A DNA stretch of 61,011 nucleotides, from positions 1 through 61,011 of the forward strand of contig JAFRZX010000172.1 in the NCBI GenBank assembly GCA_017442315.1. Reading direction: 5' to 3'. The position numbers and the translations under genes were made by a program. Shown piece after piece: positions 8,632 through 18,059 of the stretch. The notes beneath the pieces are model-generated. The model was given only the letters and a program-made list of their open reading frames with translations. It had not been told where the DNA came from and made no database searches. This stretch comes from Bacteroidales bacterium. Lineage in GTDB: Bacteria; Bacteroidota; Bacteroidia; Bacteroidales; UBA932. Position 1 is the first letter of the stretch, and each line of letters starts with the position of its first letter.

Positions 8632-11445
8632 ATGAAGCTCAGATATCTCATATTCACGATTTCTTTTTTCACTGCCCTGCTGGGCCAGGAAATCACGTCA
8701 CATGGTGCTCCCCTGCCATCTAAAGGCAGATGGGACAGATATGTGATCACACGCGACACAACAATTGTCCTTACCGCCAACGTAGATCTATATGGGACAA
8801 TCACTATCAAGTCCGGATGTACATTGACAATCGAGAACAACACAACAACTGACGAAGGATCTACAGAAGCCAAGACATATAAGAGGATCCAAGCCATATC
8901 CAAAATGAACGACGACGGCACAAGTGCCTTCGATGGTGCTGCATTCAGCTTCAACAACTACAGCTATACCGACCAGACTACCGGCAAAGCGGTCAAAGTC
9001 CCTAGAATCGCAATGTTCCTTGTTGAAGAAGGAGCCACATTGAGGATGATAGGAAAGAACGACAATTGCAGAATTGCTATAAGCGGAGCCGCTACCAATG
9101 AACCTGTTTTCAATGGAAATTACCTCGAATCATTGACGAGGGACAAAGGTTATCCTATACTTAACGGCGGAATCATATGCAGCGTCGGTACAGTGATCCT
9201 TGAGCACACTTTACTATACAATGCATATTCCAATTTTCAAGGTGCCGCCATACTTGTGCCGAATGTAAATACAAGAAACATCAAAACCGGGCCTATTACA
9301 CTTAAGAACTGTGAAATAAGACGTTGTATGGCAGGCCATGGAGCTGCAATAATGCTTAAGAATCAGAATCCGGCATACAATACAGATCCGGAAGAATGTG
9401 CCGTAACTCTTGAAAATGTACATATCCATAAATGTTGGGCCACTAATCTTGACGAGGCTGGAGTATATGTAGAAAGCGGGGGTGGAGGCATCATCCGTAC
9501 AAACGGTTCTGTAGTCAGCAATCTGAAAATGAAAGATGTGCTTATAGAAGAGTGCCGGTCAGAATGTCATGGATCGAGCCTGTACTGGAATGCTCATGGG
9601 CATCCCGAAACGCTCTGCGCTATAGACGGGTGCACTTTCACCAGGAATATTGCAAATGATTGCGGAGGAGGAATGGTTCTGGAATCGTCATTTGAATTTG
9701 TCAACAACCCTACTACCGTATCTGAAAACAAGGCCGGCAACTATGGAGGGGGCATATATATCATGGCATATAACGGTGCTCTCATTTCACAGAACATCAG
9801 CGATCTTACGATGGACATGAACAGCAAGCTGTTTCTGAGCAAAAACTCCGCGACATATGGAGGCGGCGTATCTTTTAACCTAGGAGACAATGTCACCCTG
9901 CCGGAAGGATCCAGCATTTCCGTCAATATAAACGGAGCAAACATAAAGAACAACCAGGCAAGTGCAAATGGAGGTGGAATCCACTTCTATAATGAGATAT
10001 CTGAATCCAAGAACATTCAGATTGCCTTAAACATCAATTCCGGAGACATAAGCAGCAACCACGCCGACAACGGCAATGGAGGAGGAATATTCTGCACATA
10101 CAAAGATGCAGATGGCATTCAAAAGGCAGAACTCAACTTCAATGCAGGTGCGATTTCCAAAAATACGGCAATAAATGGCGCTGGCATCTACATTGACAAG
10201 CAGATAATCAAGTATCTGGACAATGGCAGCATAATGAACATAACCTCCAACACCGCCAGCAATGATGGAGGAGGTTTATACATATCCAACGGAGGTTCAT
10301 TGGTAATGAACGCATGCAATATCTCATCCAACAATGCACTCAGAGGCGGCGGAATATGTATCGTAGAGGGAACCTGCAATATTGCCAACGGTACGGTGGC
10401 ATCCAATACCGGCAGTCAGGAAGGAGGTGGTCTGTATGTATCCAACTCATCCGGAGCAACAATAACCGTATCAGGCGGAAAATTCAGCGGGAACAACTCA
10501 TATGCTGGTGGCGGAATATGCGTCAATGGTGCGAAACTGATATTTGACGACGGCATAATAGAGCAGAACACAGCAAATAATGGAGGAGGTATCTATCTTT
10601 TCAACAACGCAAAGATGGATTTTGGAAACGGACTCATCAGAAACAATCTGGCATCTGCCGGAAACAGTTCCCAATCATTTCAGACCGGATACCAGACATC
10701 AGCATCACAGCTTATAGGCATAGGCGGGGGCATATTCATGGACGGCGGCACAATCCTGAACTTCACAGAAAACCAGAACCTGGGTCTGTACGGCAATCTT
10801 GCAGACTACGGTGCAGACGACATATTCGCCAATGGCATGAATACCTCCATAACCCTGCCGGACGTATCGAAAATGCAGCTCAAGGACTTCAATACCTTTA
10901 CCGATGACCTGTTCTGGGCAGAAGACTATATCTGGAAGGACAGCAAATACTCAGAAGGTACATACATGAACACATATTATACCCCAGGCGGGAATCTACC
11001 TGAAAGATACCGGAATTCGCTGGAACTGCTGCATGAAACATTCAAGGTGCAGGGAGGACAGACACTCACAGGGTACGTATGTCTCGCCTTAGGATACGGA
11101 GTGCTGTTCATAACTGTAGAAAAGCATGGTCTGAAAGAAGGAGACAGTGCTATTTTCACACTCACGCGATCTGATTCACAATCCGGCATTCCATTCCGTA
11201 CGATAATCCTGACTGGCAACAGCACAAATACCCCTGTCAGCAAGACAATAGCCATAAGTTCCGGGGTATGGACCGTAAAGGAAACCGACTGGAGCTGGAG
11301 CTACACATCTGAAAACAAGACTATAACAAGAGAAATCTCATCGACTTCCACCGAGCAGGAAAAACTGTTTTCATTTACAAACGCAAGTAAATCAGACGCA
11401 GTTCTCCATGACGAGGACATCGTAGTCAACAACTTCAAGGAGTAG
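8632..11445 (+). CDS. Large beta-helix surface protein (Pmp-like repeats), putative tip adhesin
   Basis: A 937-residue secreted protein. After a signal peptide (residues 1 to about 25) a right-handed beta-helix of roughly 700 residues carries many 'N..A..GGGI' repeats, for example NSATYGGGV, NQASANGGGI, NTASNDGGGL, NTGSQEGGGL and NTANNGGGIYL. These resemble the polymorphic outer-membrane-protein repeats. The last 120 residues form a different domain with 'VEKHGLKEGDSAIFTLTR' and 'WTVKETDWSWSYTSE', ending 'VNNFKE', which resembles the Cna-B-like pilin domains of Gram-positive bacteria. No lipobox is seen. As the last gene of the fimbrial operon it is most likely the adhesive component. Its 3' end overlaps the convergent gene at 11435 by 11 bases. 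Confidence 0.75.
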   Translation: MKLRYLIFTISFFTALLGQEITSHGAPLPSKGRWDRYVITRDTTIVLTANVDLYGTITIKSGCTLTIENNTTTDEGSTEAKTYKRIQAISKMNDDGTSAFDGAAFSFNNYSYTDQTTGKAVKVPRIAMFLVEEGATLRMIGKNDNCRIAISGAATNEPVFNGNYLESLTRDKGYPILNGGIICSVGTVILEHTLLYNAYSNFQGAAILVPNVNTRNIKTGPITLKNCEIRRCMAGHGAAIMLKNQNPAYNTDPEECAVTLENVHIHKCWATNLDEAGVYVESGGGGIIRTNGSVVSNLKMKDVLIEECRSECHGSSLYWNAHGHPETLCAIDGCTFTRNIANDCGGGMVLESSFEFVNNPTTVSENKAGNYGGGIYIMAYNGALISQNISDLTMDMNSKLFLSKNSATYGGGVSFNLGDNVTLPEGSSISVNINGANIKNNQASANGGGIHFYNEISESKNIQIALNINSGDISSNHADNGNGGGIFCTYKDADGIQKAELNFNAGAISKNTAINGAGIYIDKQIIKYLDNGSIMNITSNTASNDGGGLYISNGGSLVMNACNISSNNALRGGGICIVEGTCNIANGTVASNTGSQEGGGLYVSNSSGATITVSGGKFSGNNSYAGGGICVNGAKLIFDDGIIEQNTANNGGGIYLFNNAKMDFGNGLIRNNLASAGNSSQSFQTGYQTSASQLIGIGGGIFMDGGTILNFTENQNLGLYGNLADYGADDIFANGMNTSITLPDVSKMQLKDFNTFTDDLFWAEDYIWKDSKYSEGTYMNTYYTPGGNLPERYRNSLELLHETFKVQGGQTLTGYVCLALGYGVLFITVEKHGLKEGDSAIFTLTRSDSQSGIPFRTIILTGNSTNTPVSKTIAISSGVWTVKETDWSWSYTSENKTITREISSTSTEQEKLFSFTNASKSDAVLHDEDIVVNNFKE

Positions 11446-12007
11446 AAGACCATTTCTGAATACAAGAAGCGATCTCAGCATACAGGTCTCTCCTGCACTT
11501 ATAGGAGACGTCATTTGCAAAAACAGCCTGCTGAGCCACTGCAAAGCGGGCCTGGGCTTCATTCATAAGATCGAAGGTCTTAGCCACATAATTGCCTATC
11601 CTGTTGCTTTCCAGACGAAAGCCCGCACGCTTGCGAAGCTCCCGCAGAGCACGGCGACGGGCAAATATGCCGGATGTCTGCCACATCTGATGGACTTCCT
11701 TTGCAAACTCATGAAGACTCGCGGCAGCTGCTGCCTCAAAACGGGCTTCGTCCATGGCTTCCACAAACGGACGCAGCCGCATGGCCGCCTCTTCAGCCAG
11801 GAACGCAGGATCAAAGGCAGCTGCAGCAGCCCTTCCTATAGCATCATATTCAACACAATATTCCGGAGCCGACTCTGGTAGAGAGGCTCCGGAATCAATA
11901 GCATAATACAGACTATCGAGAAGATCGGAAGCCCGCAACTGGGCCTCCAAAGTCACCCTACCTGACCTTGCTGCTTCTCTCAGGTCTTCTATTACCGTAT
12001 TCATCAT
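11435..12007 (-). CDS. Hypothetical Ala/Arg-rich helical protein
   Basis: A 190-residue product with no signal peptide and no membrane segment, so probably cytoplasmic. It is rich in Ala, Arg and Glu and predicted by eye to be almost wholly alpha-helical (for example IGRAAAAAFDPAFLAEEAAMRLRPFVEAM). A good ribosome site (GGAGA, 8 bases before the ATG) supports the start. It begins 50 bases inside the 3' end of the upstream lipoprotein gene in another frame, so the two are probably co-translated. I do not recognise the family. Composition differs from the envelope proteins around it, but the long open frame and Shine-Dalgarno support a real gene. Confidence 0.6.
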   Translation of the reverse strand: MMNTVIEDLREAARSGRVTLEAQLRASDLLDSLYYAIDSGASLPESAPEYCVEYDAIGRAAAAAFDPAFLAEEAAMRLRPFVEAMDEARFEAAAAASLHEFAKEVHQMWQTSGIFARRRALRELRKRAGFRLESNRIGNYVAKTFDLMNEAQARFAVAQQAVFANDVSYKCRRDLYAEIASCIQKWSSTP

Positions 12008-13019
12008 AACTTATCTCCATAAGCTTAACATCACCCTTGTAAGCAAATGACACCTTGTTGTCATACCCGTCCAGAAGGGTTCCGGAAATCGTATACTCCT
12101 CACCGTTCCTGGCAATCTCCACCGAACCATCTACAAGAGCTGCAACATCCGTAACGGCTGGACACATATACCAGCATCCGTATAAGTTACCGCCCACCTT
12201 GCATCCAGTCATCAAAGTACCTGGCTCCAATTCATACACAGTACGAGCATCCACAAACACATCGTACTTTCCTGCCGGCACCTCTTCAAGACCGTATTCC
12301 AGATTAAGATACAGGATTATCGAATAGCCCACTCCCCAATCTGTAGTCAGATCGTAATGTCTGTCGCCGATGGAAAGAATCCAAGACTCCGTAACCTCAT
12401 CTCCAACCATATCTCCCACTTTTGCCATGCTTGCCTGAGTCAGGCCGGTAACGGACACATTCTTTTCAAGATTGCTGTAAAGACCGGACTCCGTATTGTT
12501 GTTTGTCCTCACAGGTCCCGAATATTCCTTCTTCAATGCCGTACCATCGGCCAAGACAGCATCCACAGTAACCTTGCTTCCGCCTGCAACAGCATTGACT
12601 GTTACCGTACCTTCCTTGAAATAGACCATAGAGCTGAAATCTTCAGGATCAGACATGAAATAACAACAATCAATATCGCAGGTTCCCGGCTGATATGAAT
12701 CATTTAACCGATATGTTCCCGACGGCAGAGAAACCTTGTCAGGATTGATGTCCGGGGCTGCTTCAAAAATAAGTTCAAAATACGCAACCTCATCATTTTC
12801 CAGATCCACCAAAGCAAAACCGATATTCCCTGTACCTACACCATAGTAATCACCATAATAATACCCCTCGAAATAAGGCTGAGGTATAACCAGTTCCGCC
12901 TCAGCAGCCGGCTGTTGAGGTTCCTGAGACTGATCCGAAGCTTTGTCACATGACTGGAAAAGGCAGAAAAGCAATGCTGCCGCCATATAAAAAAAGATCT
13001 TTTTCATCATTTTCATCAT
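11958..13019 (-). CDS. Hypothetical lipoprotein with a duplicated domain
   Basis: Start taken at the Met run at 13019-13007 (MMKMMKKIFF); the mature protein begins at the lipobox Cys of 'LFQSC'. After a Gln/Pro/Glu-rich linker come two similar halves of about 140 residues. The first has 'LPSGTYRL...GTVTVNAVAGGSKVTVDAVLADG' followed by 'YSGPV'. The second has 'VPAGKYDV...GSVEIARNGEEYTISGTLLDG' followed by 'YKGDVKL'. The pattern (value given by structure, then 'G.V.V....Y.....L.DG....Y.G.V') suggests an internal duplication. Such lipoproteins are common in Bacteroidales but I know of no function. It overlaps the helical gene by 50 bases and is followed by no other minus-strand gene. Confidence 0.75.
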   Translation of the reverse strand: MMKMMKKIFFYMAAALLFCLFQSCDKASDQSQEPQQPAAEAELVIPQPYFEGYYYGDYYGVGTGNIGFALVDLENDEVAYFELIFEAAPDINPDKVSLPSGTYRLNDSYQPGTCDIDCCYFMSDPEDFSSMVYFKEGTVTVNAVAGGSKVTVDAVLADGTALKKEYSGPVRTNNNTESGLYSNLEKNVSVTGLTQASMAKVGDMVGDEVTESWILSIGDRHYDLTTDWGVGYSIILYLNLEYGLEEVPAGKYDVFVDARTVYELEPGTLMTGCKVGGNLYGCWYMCPAVTDVAALVDGSVEIARNGEEYTISGTLLDGYDNKVSFAYKGDVKLMEISYDEYGNRRPERSSKVR

Positions 13020-13111
13020 TAAAAACACACATTAAGTCCGTTACTCTACGGCTGATTACAAAAATAAGCATTACATCCATATAACTCACATTTTTCTACA
13101 AAAATCTTTCG

Positions 13112-13119
13112 TATATTTG
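13112..13119 (+). promoter_or_regulatory. Putative -7 box for gpmI
   Basis: TATATTTG is an exact TAnnTTTG match, 71 bases before the gpmI ATG. A T-rich stretch (TTTTTC) lies about 16 bases upstream in place of a perfect TTTG at -33. Confidence 0.6.
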
Positions 13120-13189
13120 CCGTGATATGCATCTGCCTGTATGTATAGGCACAATATCAGCAAAAGAAAAAACAATAAAACATATAATT

Positions 13190-14707
13190 ATGGACAAGAA
13201 AGTTCTACTCATGATCCTCGACGGATGGGGCGAGGGCAGAAAAGACAGCTCCAACGCAATCTATGTACAGGGAGCTCCTTTTATTGATTCATTAAGGGAA
13301 AAATATCCTACCGGACATCTTGACGCCTGTGGAGAACATGTAGGTCTTCCTGACGGACAGATGGGCAACTCCGAGGTGGGACACCTCAATTTGGGTGCAG
13401 GTCGTGTAGTATACCAGGATCTGGTGAAGATCAATATCGCTTGCCGCGAACACAAGCTTCTTCAGAATGCAGAAATAAAGGCTGCTTATGACTATGTAAA
13501 AGCCAACAACAAGCAGCTTCACCTTATGGGACTGGCTTCTATGGGAGGTGTACACAGTTCTCTTGAGCATGTATACGAATTCCTCAACGTTGCCAAGGAA
13601 TATGGCCTTGAAGATGTGTTCGTACACTGTTTCATGGACGGACGCGACACAGACCCAAAGAGTGGAAAAGGCTTCGTGGAAGCACTTGAAGCTGAGATGA
13701 AGAAATCCACAGGAAAGGTTGCCTCAGTATGCGGACGCTTCTATGCAATGGACCGTGACAAGAGGTGGGAGCGAATAAAGGAGGCATATCAGATGCTTGT
13801 AGAGGCAAAGGGGACTCACGCAGTTTCAGCCACTGACGCAATCCAGGCATCCTATGACGAAGGCGTGACAGATGAGTTCATCCGTCCGATAGTAATCACT
13901 GATGATCAGGACAAGCCTCTGACCATGATCAAGGAAGGCGATGCCGTCATCTTCTTCAATTTCCGCAATGACCGCGCAAGAGAGCTGACAGCAGTTCTGA
14001 CCCAGCAGGATATGCCGGAATTCGGAATGCACACCCTTCCGCTTTATTATTGCTGCCTCACCCCTTATGACGCATCATTCACAGGACTGCACATCCTCTT
14101 CGACAAGGAGAACGTACAGGAGACCCTCGGAGAAGTCGTATCCAAGGCAGGAAAGAACCAGCTCCGTATAGCAGAAACTGAAAAATACGCCCACGTGACA
14201 TTCTTCTTCAACGGAGGTGCAGAAGCCCTCTTTGAGAATGAAGACCGTATCCTCGTCAACTCTCCGAAAGTCGCCACATATGACCTCCAGCCTGAAATGA
14301 GCGCACCGGAAGTCACAGAAAAGCTCGTTGAGGCCATAAACACCGAAAAGAACGACCTGATCATACTCAACTTCGCAAACGGAGACATGGTCGGCCACAC
14401 CGGAGTATTCTCTGCCATCCGCAAAGCTGTAGAGACAGTGGACAACTGCGTCAAAAAAGTAGTAGAGGCAGCCATTGCACACGGTTACTCAGTGCTTCTT
14501 ACCGCTGACCACGGAAATGCCGACTATGCAGTCAACCCTGACGGCACACCGAACACCGCCCACTCATTGAATCAGGTTCCTTTCATAGCAATCAACTGCG
14601 GAGTTGACACTGTGAAAGACGGAAAACTTGCAGATGTTGCACCGACAATACTCAAACTCATGGGTATCGGACAGCCTGCAGCCATGACAGGAAAACCACT
14701 TATCTAA
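13190..14707 (+). CDS. gpmI: 2,3-bisphosphoglycerate-independent phosphoglycerate mutase
   Basis: A cytoplasmic glycolytic enzyme interconverting 3- and 2-phosphoglycerate through a phosphoserine intermediate, with two Mn2+ ions. The start is ATG 13190 ([16 protein letters not shown]), which gives 505 residues, normal for the family. Visible motifs are 'LDGWG' with a metal-binding Asp, 'MGNSEVGH' with the nucleophilic Ser, '[12 protein letters not shown]', '[13 protein letters not shown]', '[12 protein letters not shown]' and '[10 protein letters not shown]'. It has its own promoter and lies only 11 bases before the GH130 gene, so the mannoside phosphorylase is probably transcribed from the same promoter as this central-metabolism gene. 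Confidence 0.96.
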   Translation: MDKKVLLMILDGWGEGRKDSSNAIYVQGAPFIDSLREKYPTGHLDACGEHVGLPDGQMGNSEVGHLNLGAGRVVYQDLVKINIACREHKLLQNAEIKAAYDYVKANNKQLHLMGLASMGGVHSSLEHVYEFLNVAKEYGLEDVFVHCFMDGRDTDPKSGKGFVEALEAEMKKSTGKVASVCGRFYAMDRDKRWERIKEAYQMLVEAKGTHAVSATDAIQASYDEGVTDEFIRPIVITDDQDKPLTMIKEGDAVIFFNFRNDRARELTAVLTQQDMPEFGMHTLPLYYCCLTPYDASFTGLHILFDKENVQETLGEVVSKAGKNQLRIAETEKYAHVTFFFNGGAEALFENEDRILVNSPKVATYDLQPEMSAPEVTEKLVEAINTEKNDLIILNFANGDMVGHTGVFSAIRKAVETVDNCVKKVVEAAIAHGYSVLLTADHGNADYAVNPDGTPNTAHSLNQVPFIAINCGVDTVKDGKLADVAPTILKLMGIGQPAAMTGKPLI

Positions 14708-14718
14708 AGACAGGCAAT

Positions 14719-15720
14719 ATGGACAAGAATCTTAAGATTGCCGGCATTCCTATGCCGGACATGCCATGGGAAGACCGTCCTGAAGGATGCAGGAACGTCA
14801 TGTGGAGATACTCGGCCAACCCTGTGATTCCACGCGACCTGCTCCCTGATTCCAACAGCATATTCAATTCTGCCATAGTTCCTTTTGAAGACGGTTATGC
14901 CGGAGTTTTCAGGGTGGACGACACCAACATCAGAATGACTCTTCATGTCGGATTCTCAAAGGATGGAATCCACTGGGAACTGAATCCTGAGACCATCAGA
15001 TTCGATTGCGACATTCCTGAAATCGGGGAATGGGTCTACGGATATGACCCTCGCGTCTGCAAGATCGAAGACAGATATTATGTGACATGGTGCAACGGGT
15101 ATCATGGGCCGACCATCGGGGTGGCATGGACAAAAGACTTCAAGACCTTCCATCAGCTTGAGAACGCATTCCTGCCTTACAACCGCAACGGAGTATTGTT
15201 CCCAAGAAAGATCAACGGAAGATATGCAATGCTATCCCGTCCGTCAGATACAGGACACACTCCTTTCGGAGACATCTTCTATTCAGAGTCTCCTGACCTG
15301 GAATTCTGGGGCAGACACCGCCACGTGATGTCTCCTTCCGATTTCGAGAAAAGCGCATGGCAGTGCTGCAAGATAGGAGCCGGTCCTACACCTATAGAAA
15401 CATCTGAAGGATGGCTCATGTTCTATCATGGAGTACACAGGACATGCAACGGATACAACTACTCGTTTGGAGCAGCTCTCCTTGACCTTGAGCAGCCATG
15501 GAAAGTCCTCGCACGTACAGGTCCTTACCTGCTCCATCCGGAAACGATATACGAATGTACCGGAGATGTCCCTAATGTATGCTTCCCTTGCTCTGCAATC
15601 CATGACCCGCAGACAGGAAGAGTGGTAGTTTACTACGGATGCGCCGATACTGTCGTAGGGGCTGCATTCGGATATATAGACGAGATTATCGAGTTTACAA
15701 AGAAGACAAGCATTCTTTAA
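14719..15720 (+). CDS. GH130 mannosyl-GlcNAc-type phosphorylase
   Basis: A 333-residue cytoplasmic five-bladed propeller enzyme without signal peptide. The GH130 marks are present: 'VFRVDDTN', '[19 protein letters not shown]' with the general-acid Asp of the family, '[21 protein letters not shown]', '[20 protein letters not shown]' and 'VYYGCADT'. Members near N-glycan genes phosphorolyse Man-beta-1,4-GlcNAc to mannose-1-phosphate and GlcNAc. That is the disaccharide left after alpha-mannose is trimmed from an endo-glycosidase product, which fits the GH18 and GH92 genes here. Other GH130 members act on mannobiose or mannans; the exact substrate is inferred from context. A strong hairpin follows the stop. 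Confidence 0.9.
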   Translation: MDKNLKIAGIPMPDMPWEDRPEGCRNVMWRYSANPVIPRDLLPDSNSIFNSAIVPFEDGYAGVFRVDDTNIRMTLHVGFSKDGIHWELNPETIRFDCDIPEIGEWVYGYDPRVCKIEDRYYVTWCNGYHGPTIGVAWTKDFKTFHQLENAFLPYNRNGVLFPRKINGRYAMLSRPSDTGHTPFGDIFYSESPDLEFWGRHRHVMSPSDFEKSAWQCCKIGAGPTPIETSEGWLMFYHGVHRTCNGYNYSFGAALLDLEQPWKVLARTGPYLLHPETIYECTGDVPNVCFPCSAIHDPQTGRVVVYYGCADTVVGAAFGYIDEIIEFTKKTSIL

Positions 15721-15727
15721 CAGTTCA

Positions 15728-15760
15728 TCACCCGGAGTGTTATCCTGACACTTCGGGTGA
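15728..15760 (+). terminator. Hairpin after GH130
   Basis: A 13-bp stem (TCACCCGGAGTGT with ACACTTCGGGTGA, one G-T pair) encloses a 7-base loop and starts 7 bases after the GH130 stop. It is followed by TTATTCAC, a weak T-rich tail. It probably ends most gpmI-GH130 transcripts; the GH92 gene starts 26 bases later and may be reached by read-through. Confidence 0.75.
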
Positions 15761-15786
15761 TTATTCACTACGGTTTCTTACAACTG

Positions 15787-18057
15787 ATGACCATGAGAAA
15801 TTTCAGAACAATCTCAGCAGCCATATTGCTTATGGCATGTCTGACTGCAAACGCCTCTGCAAAAGTGACTGATTACGTCAGGCCTTTTGTCGGAACAACC
15901 AACTTCGGAACCACCAATCCGGGAGCAATATGTCCTAACGGCCTGATGTCCGTAACTCCATTCAACGTAATGGGCTCGGACCTCAACGTATATGACAAGG
16001 ACAGCAGATGGTGGTCTACACCATACTGCTATGAGAACAAGTTCTTCACAGGATTTTCCCATGTCAATCTCAGCGGTGTAGGATGTCCTGAACTTGGACT
16101 CGTACTTACCATGCCTACCACAGGTAAAGTACAGCCGGACCATCACATCCATGGTTCCGAATACACAGGAGAGCATGCAGAACCTGGATATTACACCTGT
16201 AACCTGACCGGATACGGAATCAAGGTGGAAGCAAGCGCAACCACCAGGACATCAGCAGAACGTTACACTTTTCCTGAAGGCCGCAGCAACATCCTGGTGA
16301 ACCTCGGAGAAGGACTCACCAACGAAAGCGGCGGATGGATCCGCAAAGTAAGCGACACTGAAATAGAAGGAATGAGACTAGCCGGAACATTCTGCTACAA
16401 CCCTCAGGCGGTATTTCCTATGTATTTCGCCATACGCATAAGCAAAAGGCCTGCGGAATCCGGATTCTGGAAGCTTCAGCCCAAGATGAAAGGAGTCGAG
16501 GCAGAATGGACCCCTGATAACGGGACCTACAAGATCTACTCCAGATACGGTAGAGAAATTGGAGGAGACCGCATAGGATACTGGTTCAGTTTCGACACCG
16601 AGGCCGGTGAACAGGTGGAACTTCAGATGGGAGTTTCATTTGTAAGCTGTGAAAACGCCTGGGAAAATCTGAATTCGGAGCAGAACGGATTCGCCTTTGA
16701 CAGTGTCCGCGAAGCCGCTGCCGCAAGATGGGAATCCGACCTGTCCCGCATAAAGGTGACCGGAGGTACGGAAAAAGACAAGGAAGTCTTCTATACCGCA
16801 CTCTATCACGCCCTGATACATCCCAACATTCTCAATGACGTGAACGGAGAATACCCTCTGATGGAAAACGACGGCATAGGAAAAGTTCCGGAAGAAGAAA
16901 ACAGATATACAGTATTCTCTCTCTGGGACACCTACCGCAATCTGCATCAGCTGATGACACTTGTCTATCCGGAACGGCAGCTTGATATGGTACGTTCGAT
17001 GACCGGAATATACAAGGAATGGGGCTGGATGCCTAAGTGGGAACTATATGGCAGAGAGACCTTCACCATGGAAGGAGACCCGGCAATACCAGTCATCACC
17101 GACACATGGCTCAAAGGTATCAGAGACTTTGACATCGAAAAGGCATATGAAGGGTTCATCAAGTCTGCCAGCACAGCAGGAGCACAGAACCTTATGCGTC
17201 CCGACGTGGATCCTTATATAGAAAAGGGATATATTCCTCTCGGATATTACGCAGCTGACCTTTCCGGAGACAACTCCGTATCCCATGCTCTGGAATACTA
17301 CATAGCAGACTACGCCCTGGCCCTCCTTGCCGAAGACCTTGGCAAAGACGAAGACGCACAGCTATACAGACAGCGTTCTCTAGGTTACCGTCACTATTAC
17401 AGTCCAGAATCAGGCACACTGCGACCTATCACCATGGACGGCAAGTTCCTGGAACCTTTTGACCCTAGACAAGGGGAAAACTTCGAGCCGGTTCCAGGCT
17501 TCCATGAAGGCAGCGCATGGAACTATACATTCTACGTTCCGCATGATGTGTATGGACTTGCAAAACTGATGGGAGGCAATAAAGCCTTTGTAAAGAAGCT
17601 TCAGAAAGTCTTCGATGAAGGACTGTACGACCCGGCCAACGAGCCAGACATAGCATATCCTTATCTGTTCAGCTATTTCAAAGGAGAAGAATGGAGGACT
17701 CAGGAGACCGTAGCAGCACTTCTTGACAAGCACTACACAACTCTTCCTGACGGTATCCCCGGCAATGATGACACCGGAACCATGTCCGCATGGGCAGTAT
17801 TTTCAATGATGGGAATCTATCCGGATTGTCCAGGATCACCGACATACACTCTTACAACTCCACGTTTCGAGACCATCGAAATAACTCTGGATCCGAAGTA
17901 CTGCGCAGGAAAGGACAAACTTATGATCAGCAGAAGCGGTGAGGGAAAACACATCGGAAAGATGATGCTTGACGGCAAGAGACACAACAGCTACCGCATC
18001 AGTCACGACCAGCTGATAAAAGGCAGCAACCTGCACTTCAACTGCATGGAAAGGTAG
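15787..18057 (+). CDS. GH92 exo-alpha-mannosidase
   Basis: A Ca2+-dependent inverting alpha-mannosidase that trims alpha-1,2/1,3-linked mannose from N-glycans. I prefer ATG 15787 or 15793 because the signal peptide MRNFRTISAAILLMACLTANASA follows; the product has about 755 residues. GH92 marks include 'VRPFVGTTNFGTTNPGA' at the mature N-terminus, 'FTGFSHVNLSGVG', 'YHALIHPNILNDVNG', 'FSLWDTYRNLHQL', 'EGSAWNYTFYVPHD' and 'GNDDTGTMSAWAVFSMMGIYP' containing the catalytic-base Asp region. 'LMAC' is a poor lipobox, so the protein may be periplasmic rather than lipidated. It lies 2 bases from the convergent GH97 end. Confidence 0.93.
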   Translation: MTMRNFRTISAAILLMACLTANASAKVTDYVRPFVGTTNFGTTNPGAICPNGLMSVTPFNVMGSDLNVYDKDSRWWSTPYCYENKFFTGFSHVNLSGVGCPELGLVLTMPTTGKVQPDHHIHGSEYTGEHAEPGYYTCNLTGYGIKVEASATTRTSAERYTFPEGRSNILVNLGEGLTNESGGWIRKVSDTEIEGMRLAGTFCYNPQAVFPMYFAIRISKRPAESGFWKLQPKMKGVEAEWTPDNGTYKIYSRYGREIGGDRIGYWFSFDTEAGEQVELQMGVSFVSCENAWENLNSEQNGFAFDSVREAAAARWESDLSRIKVTGGTEKDKEVFYTALYHALIHPNILNDVNGEYPLMENDGIGKVPEEENRYTVFSLWDTYRNLHQLMTLVYPERQLDMVRSMTGIYKEWGWMPKWELYGRETFTMEGDPAIPVITDTWLKGIRDFDIEKAYEGFIKSASTAGAQNLMRPDVDPYIEKGYIPLGYYAADLSGDNSVSHALEYYIADYALALLAEDLGKDEDAQLYRQRSLGYRHYYSPESGTLRPITMDGKFLEPFDPRQGENFEPVPGFHEGSAWNYTFYVPHDVYGLAKLMGGNKAFVKKLQKVFDEGLYDPANEPDIAYPYLFSYFKGEEWRTQETVAALLDKHYTTLPDGIPGNDDTGTMSAWAVFSMMGIYPDCPGSPTYTLTTPRFETIEITLDPKYCAGKDKLMISRSGEGKHIGKMMLDGKRHNSYRISHDQLIKGSNLHFNCMER

Positions 18058-18059
18058 TC

